This document shows, piece by piece, positions 15,484-25,989 of a DNA stretch of 64,000 bases. The notes under the pieces are model-generated. The model had not been told where the DNA came from, ran no database searches, and worked only from the letters and a program-made list of their open reading frames with translations. The stretch is taken from the NCBI RefSeq assembly GCF_001668675.1, contig NZ_LZKQ01000045.1:1-64000 (forward strand), written 5' to 3'. Origin of the DNA: Mycobacterium asiaticum. GTDB lineage: Bacteria > Actinomycetota > Actinomycetes > Mycobacteriales > Mycobacteriaceae. Numbering within the stretch: the first letter of the stretch is position 1; every line of letters starts with the position of its first letter. A program made the position numbers and the translations under genes.

Positions 15484-18400
15484 TGCCCCGGCGGACCGAC
15501 ATCAATCACGTGCTGGTGATCGGCTCCGGGCCGATCATCATCGGCCAGGCGGCCGAATTCGACTACTCGGGCACCCAGGCGTGCCGGGTGTTGCGCTCCG
15601 AGGGCCTACAGGTGAGCCTGATCAACTCCAACCCGGCCACCATCATGACCGACCCGGAGTACGCCGATTTCACTTACGTCGAACCCATCACCCCGGCGTT
15701 CGTCGAGAAGGTGATCGCCCAGCAGGCCGAGCGCGGCAACAAGATCGACGCGCTGCTGGCCACCCTGGGTGGACAGACGGCCCTGAACACCGCGGTCGCG
15801 CTGTTCGAGAACGGTGCACTGGAGCGTCACGGAGTCGAACTCATCGGCGCCGACATCGATGCCATCCAGCGTGGTGAGGACCGCCAGCGGTTCAAGGACA
15901 TCGTCACCAAGGTAGGCGGCGAATCCGCCCGTAGCCGTGTGTGTTTCACCATGGACGAGGTTCGGGAAACGGTCGACGACCTTGGGTTGCCCGTCGTGGT
16001 GCGGCCCAGCTTCACCATGGGCGGCCTGGGTTCGGGCATGGCCCGGTCGGTAGAGGACGTCGAGCGTATGGCCGGTGCGGGCCTGGCCGCCAGCCCGAGC
16101 GCCAACGTGCTCATCGAGGAGTCGATCTATGGCTGGAAGGAATTCGAGCTCGAGTTGATGCGCGACGGCCACGACAACGTGGTGGTGGTGTGTTCCATCG
16201 AGAACGTCGACCCGATGGGCGTGCACACCGGTGACTCGGTCACCGTGGCGCCCGCGCTGACCCTGACCGACCGGGAATACCAGAAGATGCGCGATCTGGG
16301 CATCGACATCCTGCGCGAGGTCGGCGTCGACACCGGGGGCTGCAACATCCAGTTCGCCATCAACCCGGTCGACGGGCGCCTCATCGTCATCGAGATGAAC
16401 CCGAGGGTGTCCCGCTCGAGTGCGCTGGCATCCAAGGCCACCGGCTTCCCGATCGCCAAGATCGCCGCGAAGCTGGCCATCGGGTACACCCTCGACGAGA
16501 TCGTCAACGACATCACCAAGGAAACCCCGGCCTGCTTCGAACCGACCCTCGACTACATCGTCGTCAAGGCACCCCGCTTCGCCTTCGAGAAATTCCCGGG
16601 CGCGGATCCAGCCCTGACGACCACGATGAAGTCGGTCGGCGAAGCAATGTCGTTGGGCCGCAATTTCATCGAGGCGCTCGGCAAGGTCATGCGGTCACTG
16701 GAAACCACCCGCGCCGGGTTTTGGACCAAGCCGGACCCGGTCGGCAATGTCGACGACGTGCTGGCCCGGTTGGAGACTCCGACCGAAGGCCGGTTGTACG
16801 ACATCGAACTGGCGCTGCGGTTGGGCGCCTCGGTGGAGCAGGTCGCCCAGGCCAGCGGTGTCGACCCCTGGTTCGTCGCGCAGATCGACGAACTGGTGGC
16901 ACTGCGCGCCGAACTCGTCGATGCGCCGGTACTGGACGCCGACCTGCTCCGGCATGCCAAGCACTGTGGACTGTCTGACCGTCAAATTGCCGCGCTACGA
17001 CCGGAATTGGCCGGTGAAGACGGCGTGCGGTCACTGCGGGAGCGGCTGGACATCCACCCGGTGTACAAGACCGTGGACACCTGCGCAGCCGAGTTCGAGG
17101 CCAAGACGCCCTACCACTACAGCAGTTACGAACTCGACCCGGCCGCCGAAACCGAGGTGGCCCCGCAAGTGGAGAAGCCCAAGGTGCTGATCCTGGGCTC
17201 CGGGCCCAACCGGATCGGACAGGGCATCGAGTTCGACTACAGCTGCGTCCACGCGGCAACCACGTTGAGCCAGGCCGGTTTCGAGACAGTGATGGTCAAC
17301 TGCAATCCCGAAACGGTGTCCACCGACTACGACACCGCGGACCGGCTGTACTTCGAGCCGTTGACGTTCGAAGACGTCTTGGAGGTGTTCCACGCGGAGG
17401 ACCAGTCCGGTGCCGGTGGGCCCGGCGTGGTGGGTGTGATCGTTCAGCTCGGCGGCCAGACCCCGTTGGGGCTCGCTCAGCGGCTCTACGACGCGGGGGT
17501 GCCGATCGTCGGGACGCCGCCGGAAGCCATTGACCTGGCCGAGGATCGCGGCGCGTTCGGTGACGTACTGACCGCCGCGGGACTGCCGGCGCCGAAGTAC
17601 GGCATGGCGACCACCTTCGACCAGGCCCGGCGCATCGCCGCCGATATCGGCTACCCGGTGCTGGTCCGCCCCTCCTACGTGCTGGGCGGTCGGGGCATGG
17701 AGATTGTCTACGACGAGGACACCCTCGAGGGCTACATCCACCGGGCCACCGAGCTCTCGCCCGAACACCCGGTGCTCGTCGACCGCTTCCTGGAAGACGC
17801 GGTGGAGATCGACGTGGACGCGCTGTGTGATGGCTCCGAGGTCTACATCGGCGGGATCATGGAGCACATCGAGGAAGCCGGTGTGCACTCCGGGGACTCG
17901 GCGTGCGCGCTGCCACCGGTGACGTTGGGGCGCAGTGACATCGAGAAGGTTCGCCGGGCCACCGAGGCCATCGCGCACGGCATCGGTGTCGTGGGCCTGC
18001 TGAACGTGCAGTACGCGTTGAAGGACGACGTGCTCTACGTCCTGGAAGCTAACCCGCGGGCGAGCCGCACGGTGCCCTTCGTATCGAAAGCCACCGCTAT
18101 CCCACTTGCGAAAGCCTGCGCGCGAGTCATGTTGGGCGCCAGCATTTCTCAGCTGCGTGACGAGGGGATGCTCGCCGCGTCCGGAGACGGCGCCAGCGCG
18201 GCGCCCTACGCCCCGATCGCGGTCAAGGAAGCGGTGCTGCCGTTCCACCGGTTCCGCCGCACGGATGGCGCCGCCATCGACTCGCTGCTCGGTCCGGAGA
18301 TGAAATCCACCGGTGAGGTGATGGGCATCGACCGCGATTTCGGTACCGCGTTCGCCAAGAGTCAGACCGCCGCGTATGGGTCGCTGCCGACGCAGGGCAC

Positions 18401-18839
18401 CGTGTTCGTGTCCGTCGCCAACCGGGACAAGCGGTCGCTGGTTTTCCCCGTGAAGCGCCTGGCCGACCTGGGGTTCCGGGTACTTGCCACGGAGGGAACC
18501 GCGGAAATGTTGCGCCGCAACGGCATTCCGTGCGACGAGGTGCGAAAACATTTCGAGTCGCCGGTCGAAGGGCGGCCGGCGTTGTCGGCGGTCGACGCCA
18601 TCCGGGCCGGTGAGGTCGACATGGTGATCAACACGCCGTACGGCAATTCCGGGCCGCGCATCGACGGCTACGAGATCCGTTCGGTTGCGGTGGCCGTCAA
18701 CATCCCCTGCATCACAACGGTTCAGGGCGCCTCGGCGGCGGTGCAAGGCATCGAGGCAGGTATCCGCGGCGACATCGGGGTGCTGTCGCTGCAGGAGCTG
18801 CACCGCTCATTCGGGACGCGAAACTCTGCCGGTGACTAG
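15483..18839 (+). CDS. carB: Carbamoyl-phosphate synthase large subunit
   Basis: A 1118-residue synthetase with two homologous ATP-grasp halves (about residues 1-400 and 560-940), an oligomerisation domain between, and a C-terminal allosteric MGS-like domain (about 950 to end). Each half opens with a dinucleotide-like glycine motif: [20 protein letters not shown] and [20 protein letters not shown]. Length is normal. The GTG at 15483 with GGAAAGGA upstream gives the standard N-terminus [15 protein letters not shown]; the longer frame from 15441 lies in the bridging relay ORF. It overlaps pyrF by 8 bases. Confidence 0.96.
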   Translation: MPRRTDINHVLVIGSGPIIIGQAAEFDYSGTQACRVLRSEGLQVSLINSNPATIMTDPEYADFTYVEPITPAFVEKVIAQQAERGNKIDALLATLGGQTALNTAVALFENGALERHGVELIGADIDAIQRGEDRQRFKDIVTKVGGESARSRVCFTMDEVRETVDDLGLPVVVRPSFTMGGLGSGMARSVEDVERMAGAGLAASPSANVLIEESIYGWKEFELELMRDGHDNVVVVCSIENVDPMGVHTGDSVTVAPALTLTDREYQKMRDLGIDILREVGVDTGGCNIQFAINPVDGRLIVIEMNPRVSRSSALASKATGFPIAKIAAKLAIGYTLDEIVNDITKETPACFEPTLDYIVVKAPRFAFEKFPGADPALTTTMKSVGEAMSLGRNFIEALGKVMRSLETTRAGFWTKPDPVGNVDDVLARLETPTEGRLYDIELALRLGASVEQVAQASGVDPWFVAQIDELVALRAELVDAPVLDADLLRHAKHCGLSDRQIAALRPELAGEDGVRSLRERLDIHPVYKTVDTCAAEFEAKTPYHYSSYELDPAAETEVAPQVEKPKVLILGSGPNRIGQGIEFDYSCVHAATTLSQAGFETVMVNCNPETVSTDYDTADRLYFEPLTFEDVLEVFHAEDQSGAGGPGVVGVIVQLGGQTPLGLAQRLYDAGVPIVGTPPEAIDLAEDRGAFGDVLTAAGLPAPKYGMATTFDQARRIAADIGYPVLVRPSYVLGGRGMEIVYDEDTLEGYIHRATELSPEHPVLVDRFLEDAVEIDVDALCDGSEVYIGGIMEHIEEAGVHSGDSACALPPVTLGRSDIEKVRRATEAIAHGIGVVGLLNVQYALKDDVLYVLEANPRASRTVPFVSKATAIPLAKACARVMLGASISQLRDEGMLAASGDGASAAPYAPIAVKEAVLPFHRFRRTDGAAIDSLLGPEMKSTGEVMGIDRDFGTAFAKSQTAAYGSLPTQGTVFVSVANRDKRSLVFPVKRLADLGFRVLATEGTAEMLRRNGIPCDEVRKHFESPVEGRPALSAVDAIRAGEVDMVINTPYGNSGPRIDGYEIRSVAVAVNIPCITTVQGASAAVQGIEAGIRGDIGVLSLQELHRSFGTRNSAGD

Positions 18840-19656
18840 TTCCGGACCCAGCTTCGGCACCCGGCTGGCCGAAGCCAGGTCGAGTCGGGGGCCGCTGTGC
18901 CTGGGCATCGACCCGCACCCCGAATTGCTGCGGGCTTGGGACCTGCCGACCACCGCCGACGGCCTGGCCGCGTTTTGTGACATCTGTGTGCAGGCGTTCG
19001 CCGACTTCGCGGTGGTCAAGCCCCAGGTGGCGTTCTTCGAGGCCTACGGTTCGGCCGGGCTGGCGGTGCTCGAACGCGCCATCGCCGAACTTCGGGCGGA
19101 CGGCGTCCTGGTGCTCGCCGACGCCAAGCGGGGCGACATCGGTTCGACCATGGCCGCCTACGCCGCGGCGTGGGCCGGCGACTCGCCGCTGGCCGCGGAT
19201 GCCGTGACGGCCTCGCCGTATCTGGGGTTCGGGTCGTTGCGGCCCCTCCTGGAGGTCGCCGCCGCGCACAATCGCGGCGTGTTCGTCCTGGCGGCCACCT
19301 CCAACCCCGAGGGTCCGACGGTGCAGCGCGCCGATGCCGGCGGCCGAACGGTGGCCCAGTTGATCGTGGACCACGTTGCGGCGGCCAACGCCGACGACCG
19401 GCCCGGCTCCGTCGGCGTTGTCGTCGGTGCCACCGTGCTGGACCCACCCGACCTCGCCGAGATCGGCGGGCCGGTGCTGGTGCCTGGTGTGGGTGCCCAG
19501 GGCGGTCGTCCCGAGGCGCTGGCCGGCCTGGGCGGCGCCGCCCCAAACCGGCTGTGGCCGGCCGTGGCGCGCGAGGTGCTGCGGGCCGGACCGGACGTCT
19601 CGGCGCTGCGCGCAGCTGCTCAACAGCTCCTCGAAGCCGTCGCCTACCTGGCGTGA
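18832..19656 (+). CDS. pyrF: Orotidine 5'-phosphate decarboxylase (type 2)
   Basis: A 274-residue enzyme making UMP from OMP, last step of the pathway and last gene of the operon. The active-site signature [14 protein letters not shown] is intact, preceded by the substrate-binding [12 protein letters not shown]. The GTG at 18832 lies inside carB, 8 bases before its stop, and gives the normal mycobacterial length. In H37Rv PE15/PPE20 follow; here they are absent. pyrD is not in the window, as usual for mycobacteria. Confidence 0.95.
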   Translation: MTSSGPSFGTRLAEARSSRGPLCLGIDPHPELLRAWDLPTTADGLAAFCDICVQAFADFAVVKPQVAFFEAYGSAGLAVLERAIAELRADGVLVLADAKRGDIGSTMAAYAAAWAGDSPLAADAVTASPYLGFGSLRPLLEVAAAHNRGVFVLAATSNPEGPTVQRADAGGRTVAQLIVDHVAAANADDRPGSVGVVVGATVLDPPDLAEIGGPVLVPGVGAQGGRPEALAGLGGAAPNRLWPAVAREVLRAGPDVSALRAAAQQLLEAVAYLA

Positions 19657-20054
19657 CGCGCCGCGCGACACGCGCGACACGTCGCAAAATTCCGTGATTC
19701 ACGGCACTGGCTGCCGCGGTTGGGTGCGTTCGGCGCCGCCGCGCGCCGGACGCACCGCCTTTCCGATTGTCGGCGAATTACTAAATTCGCAGCTCAGCAG
19801 GCCTATTTCGGTCGGCGTCAGCCAACCGACAGACGACGCGGGCCGACTTGCCGGGACGTCGTGAAGGTTGCTGCGGGAGACGCGGAAGGCGCCGCGGATC
19901 GCCCCGACGTGGGACTCACCTGGACAAATGACCCCGATATCGGGGGGTCGGGTTAGATTTCGTCAGGAAGCGTGAGTACGGTCGTCTGCGCTGGCTGGAG
20001 TACCCGGCCAAGACAAATAACGATCGATGGTTATCGATGAGAGACGGAGGAATC
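19657..20054 (+). promoter_or_regulatory. mihF upstream region with palindromes
   Basis: A 398-base gene-free stretch. It contains a perfect 14-bp palindrome, CCCCGATATCGGGG (19932-19945), just upstream of a candidate -10 box TAGATT (19954-19959). Nearer the gene, two ATCGAT blocks flank GGTT (about 20023-20038). No PE/PPE remnant was recognised. Ribosome-binding GGAGG is at 20046-20050. Confidence 0.45.
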
Positions 20055-20369
20055 GTGGCCCTTCCCCAGTTGACCGACGAGCAGCGCGCTGCCGCGTTGG
20101 AGAAGGCTGCTGCCGCACGTCGAGCACGAGCTGAGCTCAAGGATCGGCTCAAGCGTGGCGGCACCAACCTCACTCAGGTGCTCAAGGACGCCGAGAGCGA
20201 CGAAGTTCTGGGCAAGATGAAGGTCTCTGCGCTGTTGGAGGCGTTGCCGAAGGTTGGCAAGGTCAAGGCGCAGGAAATCATGACCGAGCTCGAGATCGCG
20301 CCGACCCGCCGGCTGCGTGGCCTTGGCGACCGTCAGCGCAAGGCCCTGCTGGAAAAGTTCGGCTCCTAA
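20055..20369 (+). CDS. mihF: Mycobacterial integration host factor mIHF
   Basis: A 104-residue nucleoid-associated, DNA-bending protein unrelated to enterobacterial IHF, essential in mycobacteria. The N-terminal helix is Ala/Arg-rich; the C-terminal helix-two turns-helix-type region (ALPKVGKVKAQEIMTELEI) ends RLRGLGDRQRKALLEKF. The short form starting at GTG 20055 is chosen: GGAGG is 4 bases upstream and the length agrees with the corrected M. tuberculosis protein. The ATG-like extension from 20037 has no Shine-Dalgarno. Confidence 0.94.
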   Translation: MALPQLTDEQRAAALEKAAAARRARAELKDRLKRGGTNLTQVLKDAESDEVLGKMKVSALLEALPKVGKVKAQEIMTELEIAPTRRLRGLGDRQRKALLEKFGS

Positions 20370-20426
20370 CCCCCTGACTATGCAGGCCAACCGGCCTGTG
20401 GTGGGGGAACCGACCCAGGAGCGCCG

Positions 20427-21032
20427 ATGAGCGCCGGCGGGGGACCGGACGGTACGACGCCTGTTGGAAGAACAGTCGTCCTGTCCGGTCCCTCCGCGGT
20501 CGGTAAGTCGACGGTGGTCCGGTGTCTGCGCGAGCGGATCCCGAACCTGCACTTCAGCGTCTCGGCCACGACCAGGGCACCGCGGCCGGGCGAAGTCGAC
20601 GGGGTGGACTACCACTTCGTCACCCCGGCCCGCTTCCAGCAACTGATCGACCAGGGCGAGTTGCTGGAATGGGCCGAAATCCACGGGGGATTGCACCGGT
20701 CGGGCACCCTGGCCGAGCCGGTGCGCACCGCCACCGGCTCGGGTCATCCCGTTCTCATCGAGGTCGATCTGGCCGGCGCCCGGGCCGTCAAAAAAGCCAT
20801 GCCGGAGGCGACCAGCGTCTTTCTGGCCCCGCCCAGCTGGGAGGATCTGGAAGCCAGGCTGGTCGGCAGGGGGACCGAGACGCCCGAGGTCATCCGGCGG
20901 CGACTGGACACCGCGCGCGTCGAATTAGCAGCCCAGGACGACTTCGACGTGGTGGTGGTGAATCGCCGATTAGAGTCTGCGTGCGCCGAATTGGTATCCT
21001 TGCTGGTGGGAAACGCGCCGCAGCCGGCGTAA
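20427..21032 (+). CDS. gmk: Guanylate kinase
   Basis: A 201-residue kinase converting GMP to GDP. P-loop GPSAVGKST near residue 20, the GMP-binding [20 protein letters not shown] block, and an [14 protein letters not shown] lid segment. ATG 20427 is preceded by AGGAG. It lies 57 bases after mihF and is followed by rpoZ and coaBC, a conserved housekeeping order. Confidence 0.95.
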   Translation: MSAGGGPDGTTPVGRTVVLSGPSAVGKSTVVRCLRERIPNLHFSVSATTRAPRPGEVDGVDYHFVTPARFQQLIDQGELLEWAEIHGGLHRSGTLAEPVRTATGSGHPVLIEVDLAGARAVKKAMPEATSVFLAPPSWEDLEARLVGRGTETPEVIRRRLDTARVELAAQDDFDVVVVNRRLESACAELVSLLVGNAPQPA

Positions 21033-21041
21033 GCCCCTTAA

Positions 21042-21413
<372 letters not shown>

Positions 21414-21429
21414 CGGACCCGGGCTGGCC

Positions 21430-22701
21430 ATGGACGAGGAGCGCAGCAAGCGGATCCCCAAACGGGTCGTAGTCGGCGTCTCCGGCGGTATCGCGGCGTA
21501 CAAGGCCTGCACCGTTGTCCGTCAGCTCGCTGAAGCCGGCCATTCGGTGCGGGTCATCCCCACCGAGTCCGCGCTCCGCTTCGTCGGGGCCGCCACGTTC
21601 GAGGCGCTGTCCGGCGCACCGGTGCACACCGGCGTTTTCCAGGACGTTCCCGAGGTGCCGCACGTGCGGCTGGGCCAGCAGGCCGACCTGGTGGTGGTCG
21701 CGCCGGCCACCGCCGATCTGCTGGCCCGCGCCGTGGCCGGCCGCGCCGACGATTTGCTCACCGCCACCCTGCTGACCGCCCGATGTCCGGTGATGTTCGC
21801 CCCGGCCATGCACACCGAGATGTGGCTGCATCCGGCCACCGTGGACAACGTCGCCACCCTGCGCCGCCGCGGCGCCGTCGTGCTTGAACCCGCCTCCGGC
21901 CGTCTCACCGGCTCGGACAGCGGCGCCGGCCGACTGCCGGAGGCCGAGGAGATCACCACGCTGGCCCACCTGCTGCTCGAGCGTCACGACGCGCTGCCGC
22001 ACGACCTTGCCGGGTGCCGGGTCCTGGTGACCGCCGGCGGTACTCGCGAGGCGATCGACCCCGTCCGCTTCATCGGTAACCGCAGCTCCGGGAAGCAGGG
22101 CTACGCCGTCGCCCGCGTCGCCGCCCAGCGCGGGGCCGAAGTCACCCTGATTGCCGGTCACACCGCCGGGCTCATCGATCCGGCGGGCGTCAACGTGGTG
22201 CACGTCAGCTCGGCCGAGCAACTCGGTGACGCCGTGTCCAAGCACGCGCCGGAGGCAAATGTGCTGGTGATGGCCGCGGCCGTCGCCGACTTCCGGCCCA
22301 CCGAGATCGCCACCGCCAAGATCAAGAAGAGCCCCGACTCCCAGGTTGGGCCGCCGCCGATCGAACTGGTGCGCAACGACGACGTGCTCGCCAACGCGGT
22401 GCAGGCCCGCGCCCACGGCCAGCTGCCCAACATGCGGGCCATTGTCGGGTTCGCGGCCGAGACCGGCGATGCCAACGGGGACGTGCTCTTCCACGCCCGC
22501 GCGAAGTTGCGGCGCAAGGGCTGCGACCTGCTGGTCGTCAACGCTGTCGGCGAGGGCAGGGCATTCGAGGTGGACAGTAACGACGGTTGGCTGCTGGCGG
22601 CGAACGGGACGGAGTCTGCGTTGCAGCACGGCTCCAAGACGCTGATGGCGAGCCGTATCGTTGATGCAATCTCCACGTTTCTGCACGGGGACGTCGGATA
22701 G
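21430..22701 (+). CDS. coaBC: Bifunctional phosphopantothenoylcysteine decarboxylase / phosphopantothenate-cysteine ligase
   Basis: A 423-residue bifunctional enzyme of coenzyme A synthesis. The N-terminal CoaC flavoprotein half has VVGVSGGIAAYK and the PAMHTEMW substrate motif (family PxMNxxMW). The C-terminal CoaB half has VTAGGTREAIDPVRFIGN and the AKIKKSP loop. ATG 21430 leads quickly into the FMN-binding strand; the frame upstream is inside rpoZ. It probably shares a transcript with gmk and rpoZ. Confidence 0.95.
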   Translation: MDEERSKRIPKRVVVGVSGGIAAYKACTVVRQLAEAGHSVRVIPTESALRFVGAATFEALSGAPVHTGVFQDVPEVPHVRLGQQADLVVVAPATADLLARAVAGRADDLLTATLLTARCPVMFAPAMHTEMWLHPATVDNVATLRRRGAVVLEPASGRLTGSDSGAGRLPEAEEITTLAHLLLERHDALPHDLAGCRVLVTAGGTREAIDPVRFIGNRSSGKQGYAVARVAAQRGAEVTLIAGHTAGLIDPAGVNVVHVSSAEQLGDAVSKHAPEANVLVMAAAVADFRPTEIATAKIKKSPDSQVGPPPIELVRNDDVLANAVQARAHGQLPNMRAIVGFAAETGDANGDVLFHARAKLRRKGCDLLVVNAVGEGRAFEVDSNDGWLLAANGTESALQHGSKTLMASRIVDAISTFLHGDVG

Positions 22702-22825
22702 CGTGTGTCGGGCAGCGTTGCCCGACGGAATTTGCAAACGCCAGGCATAGCCGGTTGAGTAAGACCGAAGAAATAATTCGCCTAACTAACATCTGTGGCG
22801 AGCGGGATCTGGAAGGACGTACAGG

Positions 22826-24037
22826 GTGAGCGAGAAGGGTCGGCTATTTACCAGTGAGTCGGTGACCGAGGGGCATCCCGACAAGATCTGTGACGCGATC
22901 AGCGACTCGGTGCTCGACGCGCTGCTGGCGGGTGACCCGCGCTCCCGGGTGGCGGTCGAGACGCTGGTGACCACCGGGCAGGTCCACGTGGTGGGCGAGG
23001 TGACCACCTCGGCCAAAGAGGCGTTCGCCGACATCACCAACACGGTGCGCGCCCGGATTCTGGACATCGGTTACGACTCGTCGGACAAGGGCTTCGACGG
23101 TGCTTCCTGTGGGGTCAACATCGGTATCGGCGCGCAGTCGCCCGACATCGCTCAGGGCGTCGACACCGCGCACGAGGCTCGGGTCGAGGGTGCCGCCGAC
23201 CCGCTGGACTCGCAGGGCGCCGGCGACCAGGGGTTGATGTTCGGCTACGCCATCAATGACACGCCGGAGCTGATGCCGCTGCCCATCGCGCTCGCGCACC
23301 GGCTGTCGCGGAAGCTCACCGAGGTCCGCAAGAACGGCACGCTGCCGTATTTGCGCCCAGACGGCAAGACGCAGGTCACCATCGCCTACGAGGACAACGT
23401 GCCGGTGCGGCTGGACACCGTGGTGGTCTCCACCCAGCACGCCGACGGCATCGACCTGGAAAAGACGCTGGACCCTGACATTCGCCAACACGTCCTCGGG
23501 ACGGTGCTCGAGGAGTTGGCCCACGAGACGCTGGACTCGTCGGGCACCCGGGTGCTGGTCAACCCGACCGGCAAGTTCGTGCTGGGTGGACCGATGGGCG
23601 ACGCCGGGCTGACCGGGCGCAAGATCATCGTCGACACTTACGGCGGCTGGGCCCGTCACGGCGGCGGTGCCTTCTCCGGTAAGGACCCGTCGAAGGTGGA
23701 CCGGTCGGCCGCCTACGCGATGCGCTGGGTCGCAAAGAACGTCGTCGCCGCCGGCTTGGCCGAGCGGGTCGAGGTGCAGGTGGCCTACGCCATCGGCAAG
23801 GCGGCCCCGGTCGGGCTGTTCGTCGAGACCTTCGGTTCCGAGGCCGTCGACCCGGTCAAGATCGAGAAGGCCATCGGCGAGGTCTTCGACCTGCGACCGG
23901 GTGCGATTATCCGCGACCTGAACCTGCTGCAGCCGATCTACGCGCAGACCGCCGCCTACGGGCACTTCGGTCGTACCGATGTCGAGCTGCCGTGGGAGCA
24001 GCTGGACAAGGTCGACGACCTCAAGAGCGCGATCTAG
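22826..24037 (+). CDS. metK: S-adenosylmethionine synthetase
   Basis: A 403-residue enzyme forming SAM from methionine and ATP. Signatures: [33 protein letters not shown] and [22 protein letters not shown] start with GGAAGGA upstream. The 124-base gap to coaBC holds no SAM riboswitch that I can recognise. A strong hairpin follows the stop. Confidence 0.96.
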   Translation: MSEKGRLFTSESVTEGHPDKICDAISDSVLDALLAGDPRSRVAVETLVTTGQVHVVGEVTTSAKEAFADITNTVRARILDIGYDSSDKGFDGASCGVNIGIGAQSPDIAQGVDTAHEARVEGAADPLDSQGAGDQGLMFGYAINDTPELMPLPIALAHRLSRKLTEVRKNGTLPYLRPDGKTQVTIAYEDNVPVRLDTVVVSTQHADGIDLEKTLDPDIRQHVLGTVLEELAHETLDSSGTRVLVNPTGKFVLGGPMGDAGLTGRKIIVDTYGGWARHGGGAFSGKDPSKVDRSAAYAMRWVAKNVVAAGLAERVEVQVAYAIGKAAPVGLFVETFGSEAVDPVKIEKAIGEVFDLRPGAIIRDLNLLQPIYAQTAAYGHFGRTDVELPWEQLDKVDDLKSAI

Positions 24038-24046
24038 CTCCTTGCC

Positions 24047-24102
24047 GAGCAGACGCGAAAGCCCCCGACACGCCGGGCGTGCGGGGGCTTTCGCGTCTGC
24101 TC
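24047..24102 (+). terminator. Bidirectional terminator between metK and the PNPOx-family gene
   Basis: Perfect 21-bp stem: 24047-24067 pairs with 24082-24102, containing GCGAAAGCCCCCG / CGGGGGCTTTCGC. The 14-base loop region itself contains CACGCC/GGCGTG. It lies between convergent genes (stops at 24037 and 24110) and can serve both. Confidence 0.8.
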
Positions 24103-24109
24103 GCGCAGG

Positions 24110-24682
24110 CTACTGGACCACTGGCGGCAGGGGGTGGTCCGCATCCAACCCGGGCAGGCCGTCGATGCTCTGCCGGTTGCGCACCACGGTGCGCTGATAC
24201 CCCTCGTCGGGCTGCTTGGCGTGATAGGTGTCGAGCACCGGCCGCTCGTCGACGAGCTCGTAGTAGGGCACCGAGAACCCGCAGGCGTCCGCGATTCGCT
24301 CCAGGTCCACCACGATGGCGGCCCGCACACCGGGATGCAGGCGGTCGAAATGTGCTCGCACCCGGTCGAATTCGCTGTCGTCCGGGCGCACCACCCGGCC
24401 GCTGCCGAACAGCCGCAGGATACGCGAGTTGCGGGTGAACGAGATGAACATGATGGTGATGCGGCCGTTGTCACGCAGATGCGCGATGGTTTCCACGCCG
24501 CTGCCGAACAGGTCGAGGTAGGCAACGGTGTGGTCGTCTAGCACGGCGAACGTGTCGCTGTATCCCTTGGGCGAGAGGTTGACTCGGCCACCCTCGGTAG
24601 GCGCGGTCGCCACGAAGAACATGGCCTGTTCAGCAATGAAGTCGCGGAGCGAGTCGTCGATTCGCGAAAATTCTTTCGCCAC
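24110..24682 (-). CDS. Pyridoxamine 5'-phosphate oxidase-fold protein
   Basis: A 190-residue split-barrel flavin-type protein. The N-terminal part (IDDSLRDFIAEQAMFFVATA, then GRVNLSPKG) and the LDLFGSGVETIAHLRDNGRITIMF block are typical of the PF01243 family; a C-terminal extension ends DADHPLPPVV. Members bind FMN, F420 or heme; which one applies here cannot be told. The GTG at 24682 is the only sensible start, giving a 145-base overlap with alkB upstream, unusual for this genome. Convergent with metK across the strong hairpin. Confidence 0.75.
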   Translation of the reverse strand: MAKEFSRIDDSLRDFIAEQAMFFVATAPTEGGRVNLSPKGYSDTFAVLDDHTVAYLDLFGSGVETIAHLRDNGRITIMFISFTRNSRILRLFGSGRVVRPDDSEFDRVRAHFDRLHPGVRAAIVVDLERIADACGFSVPYYELVDERPVLDTYHAKQPDEGYQRTVVRNRQSIDGLPGLDADHPLPPVVQ

Positions 24683-25827
24683 CGTGTGAGCGTAGCGTTG
24701 GCCGGCGACTGACCCGGCTTGAGTGCGGTCAACTCGATCCGGCCCTGATAAAAGGCAAGCACCCGGGGATCCATCACGCGCCGCCAGATCGGCGGCAGCA
24801 TGGCCAGCAGCACCATCGCGCTGTAGCCCGTGGGCAGTTGCGGCGCCTCTTCCATACCGCGTAGCGCCTGGTAGCGCCGCAACGGGTTGGCGTGATGGTC
24901 GGAATGCCGCTGCAGATGGAAGAGAAAGACATTGGCGATCACCGTGTTGCTGTTCCAGCTGTGCGACGGCCGCACCCGCTCGTAGCGACCGCTGGGCAGC
25001 AGCCGACGCCGCAGTCCATAGTGCTCGGTGTAATTGACTGTTTCCAGCAGGCCGATGCCTACCACCGCCTGACCGATGAGCCAGGGCAGGACGACGGGCC
25101 GGAACCAGACGGCCAGGATGGTGAGCAGGACGGCGCTGATCAGCCAAGCGTTGAGCACCTCGTTGCGTAACGTCCAGCGTGACTTACCGAGCCTGTTCAG
25201 GCGTTGAGCTTCCAGCTTCCACGCAGAACGCACCCCGCCGAGGGCCGACCGGGGGATGAAGGCGTATAGGCTCTCGCCGAATCGCGCGCTGGCGGGGTCC
25301 TGCGGTGTGGCGACACGGACGTGGTGTCCGCGGTTGTGTTCGACGTAGAAGTGCCCGTAGCACGTCTGCGCCAACGCGATCTTCGACAGGCGGCGTTCGG
25401 TCTGCTCGCGGGTGTGGCCGAGATCGTGGGCGGCGTTGATGGCCAGGCCGCCGATCAGCCCGACCGTCAGCATCAGACCCAGTTTGTCCACGAAAGTCAT
25501 TGCGACCCAACCGCCCCCGCTCCAGAGCCAGCAGGCCAGGACCACCGAGCCGTACTGGTTGGGCAGGTAGAGATAGGTGATCCAACGGTAGTAGCGGTCG
25601 TTCTCCAGCCGCGCCAGCACGCTGTCCGGAGGACTACTGGCATCAGGCCCGATCCAATGATCGAGAACGGGGATGACCCCGAACGCCAGCAAGGGCCCGA
25701 CCCACCAGAACGCGCCGATACCGCTGACCTTGACCAGAAGCCATGACACGACCACCAATCCCGGCACCGCCGCTCCCAACACCCATAGATAGCGCTTGGG
25801 ATCGCGCCAACTTTCGCTCGAACGCAC
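24538..25827 (-). CDS. alkB: Membrane alkane 1-monooxygenase AlkB with abnormal C-terminal extension
   Basis: A 429-residue integral-membrane di-iron hydroxylase that oxidises n-alkanes to 1-alkanols with rubredoxin as donor. Histidine boxes: AAHDLGH (132-138), EHNRGHHVRVATPQDPASAR (from 163), NYTEHYGL (265-272) and LQRHSDHHANP (305-315). The family normally ends soon after a YQGRIELTAL-type segment (here to about residue 371). This frame runs about 55 residues further (24714 to 24541), overlapping the next gene in another frame with low-complexity Arg/Ser sequence. The original stop was probably lost by a small indel. GTG start at 25827. No rubredoxin gene is adjacent. Confidence 0.88.
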   Translation of the reverse strand: MRSSESWRDPKRYLWVLGAAVPGLVVVSWLLVKVSGIGAFWWVGPLLAFGVIPVLDHWIGPDASSPPDSVLARLENDRYYRWITYLYLPNQYGSVVLACWLWSGGGWVAMTFVDKLGLMLTVGLIGGLAINAAHDLGHTREQTERRLSKIALAQTCYGHFYVEHNRGHHVRVATPQDPASARFGESLYAFIPRSALGGVRSAWKLEAQRLNRLGKSRWTLRNEVLNAWLISAVLLTILAVWFRPVVLPWLIGQAVVGIGLLETVNYTEHYGLRRRLLPSGRYERVRPSHSWNSNTVIANVFLFHLQRHSDHHANPLRRYQALRGMEEAPQLPTGYSAMVLLAMLPPIWRRVMDPRVLAFYQGRIELTALKPGQSPANATLTRWRKNFRESTTRSATSLLNRPCSSWRPRLPRVAESTSRPRDTATRSPC

Positions 25828-25989
25828 ACTGGCCTGGTTTTCCCGGCCGACGCCCCCAAAGTGAATTCACACGGTTGTAACTTCCGCACTTCTAATGTCT
25901 CCCCACCCATAGAATGTGCTATTCCCATACCTATAGTACGATTAAACCTAAGTTTGGTTAACAATGGTTGGCTAGCTTGGGGGGCGGTT
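25828..25989 (+). promoter_or_regulatory. AT-rich divergent promoter region between alkB and the GMC oxidoreductase
   Basis: A 162-base divergent gap, much richer in A+T than its surroundings. It includes the perfect palindrome GTGAATTCAC (25861-25870) and TATAGT (25932-25937, in CCTATAGTACG), a good -10 for the rightward gene. One or more regulators may act here, but no regulator gene is adjacent. Confidence 0.45.

Noticed and set aside
17031-18803. 590-codon minus-strand open frame opposite carB
   Set aside because: Shadow caused by GC-rich third positions; amino acid make-up is unnatural (His, Arg, Gln and Gly excess).
22702-22825. SAM riboswitch before metK
   Set aside because: No conserved SAM-I/II/IV core or terminator could be recognised in the 124 bases.
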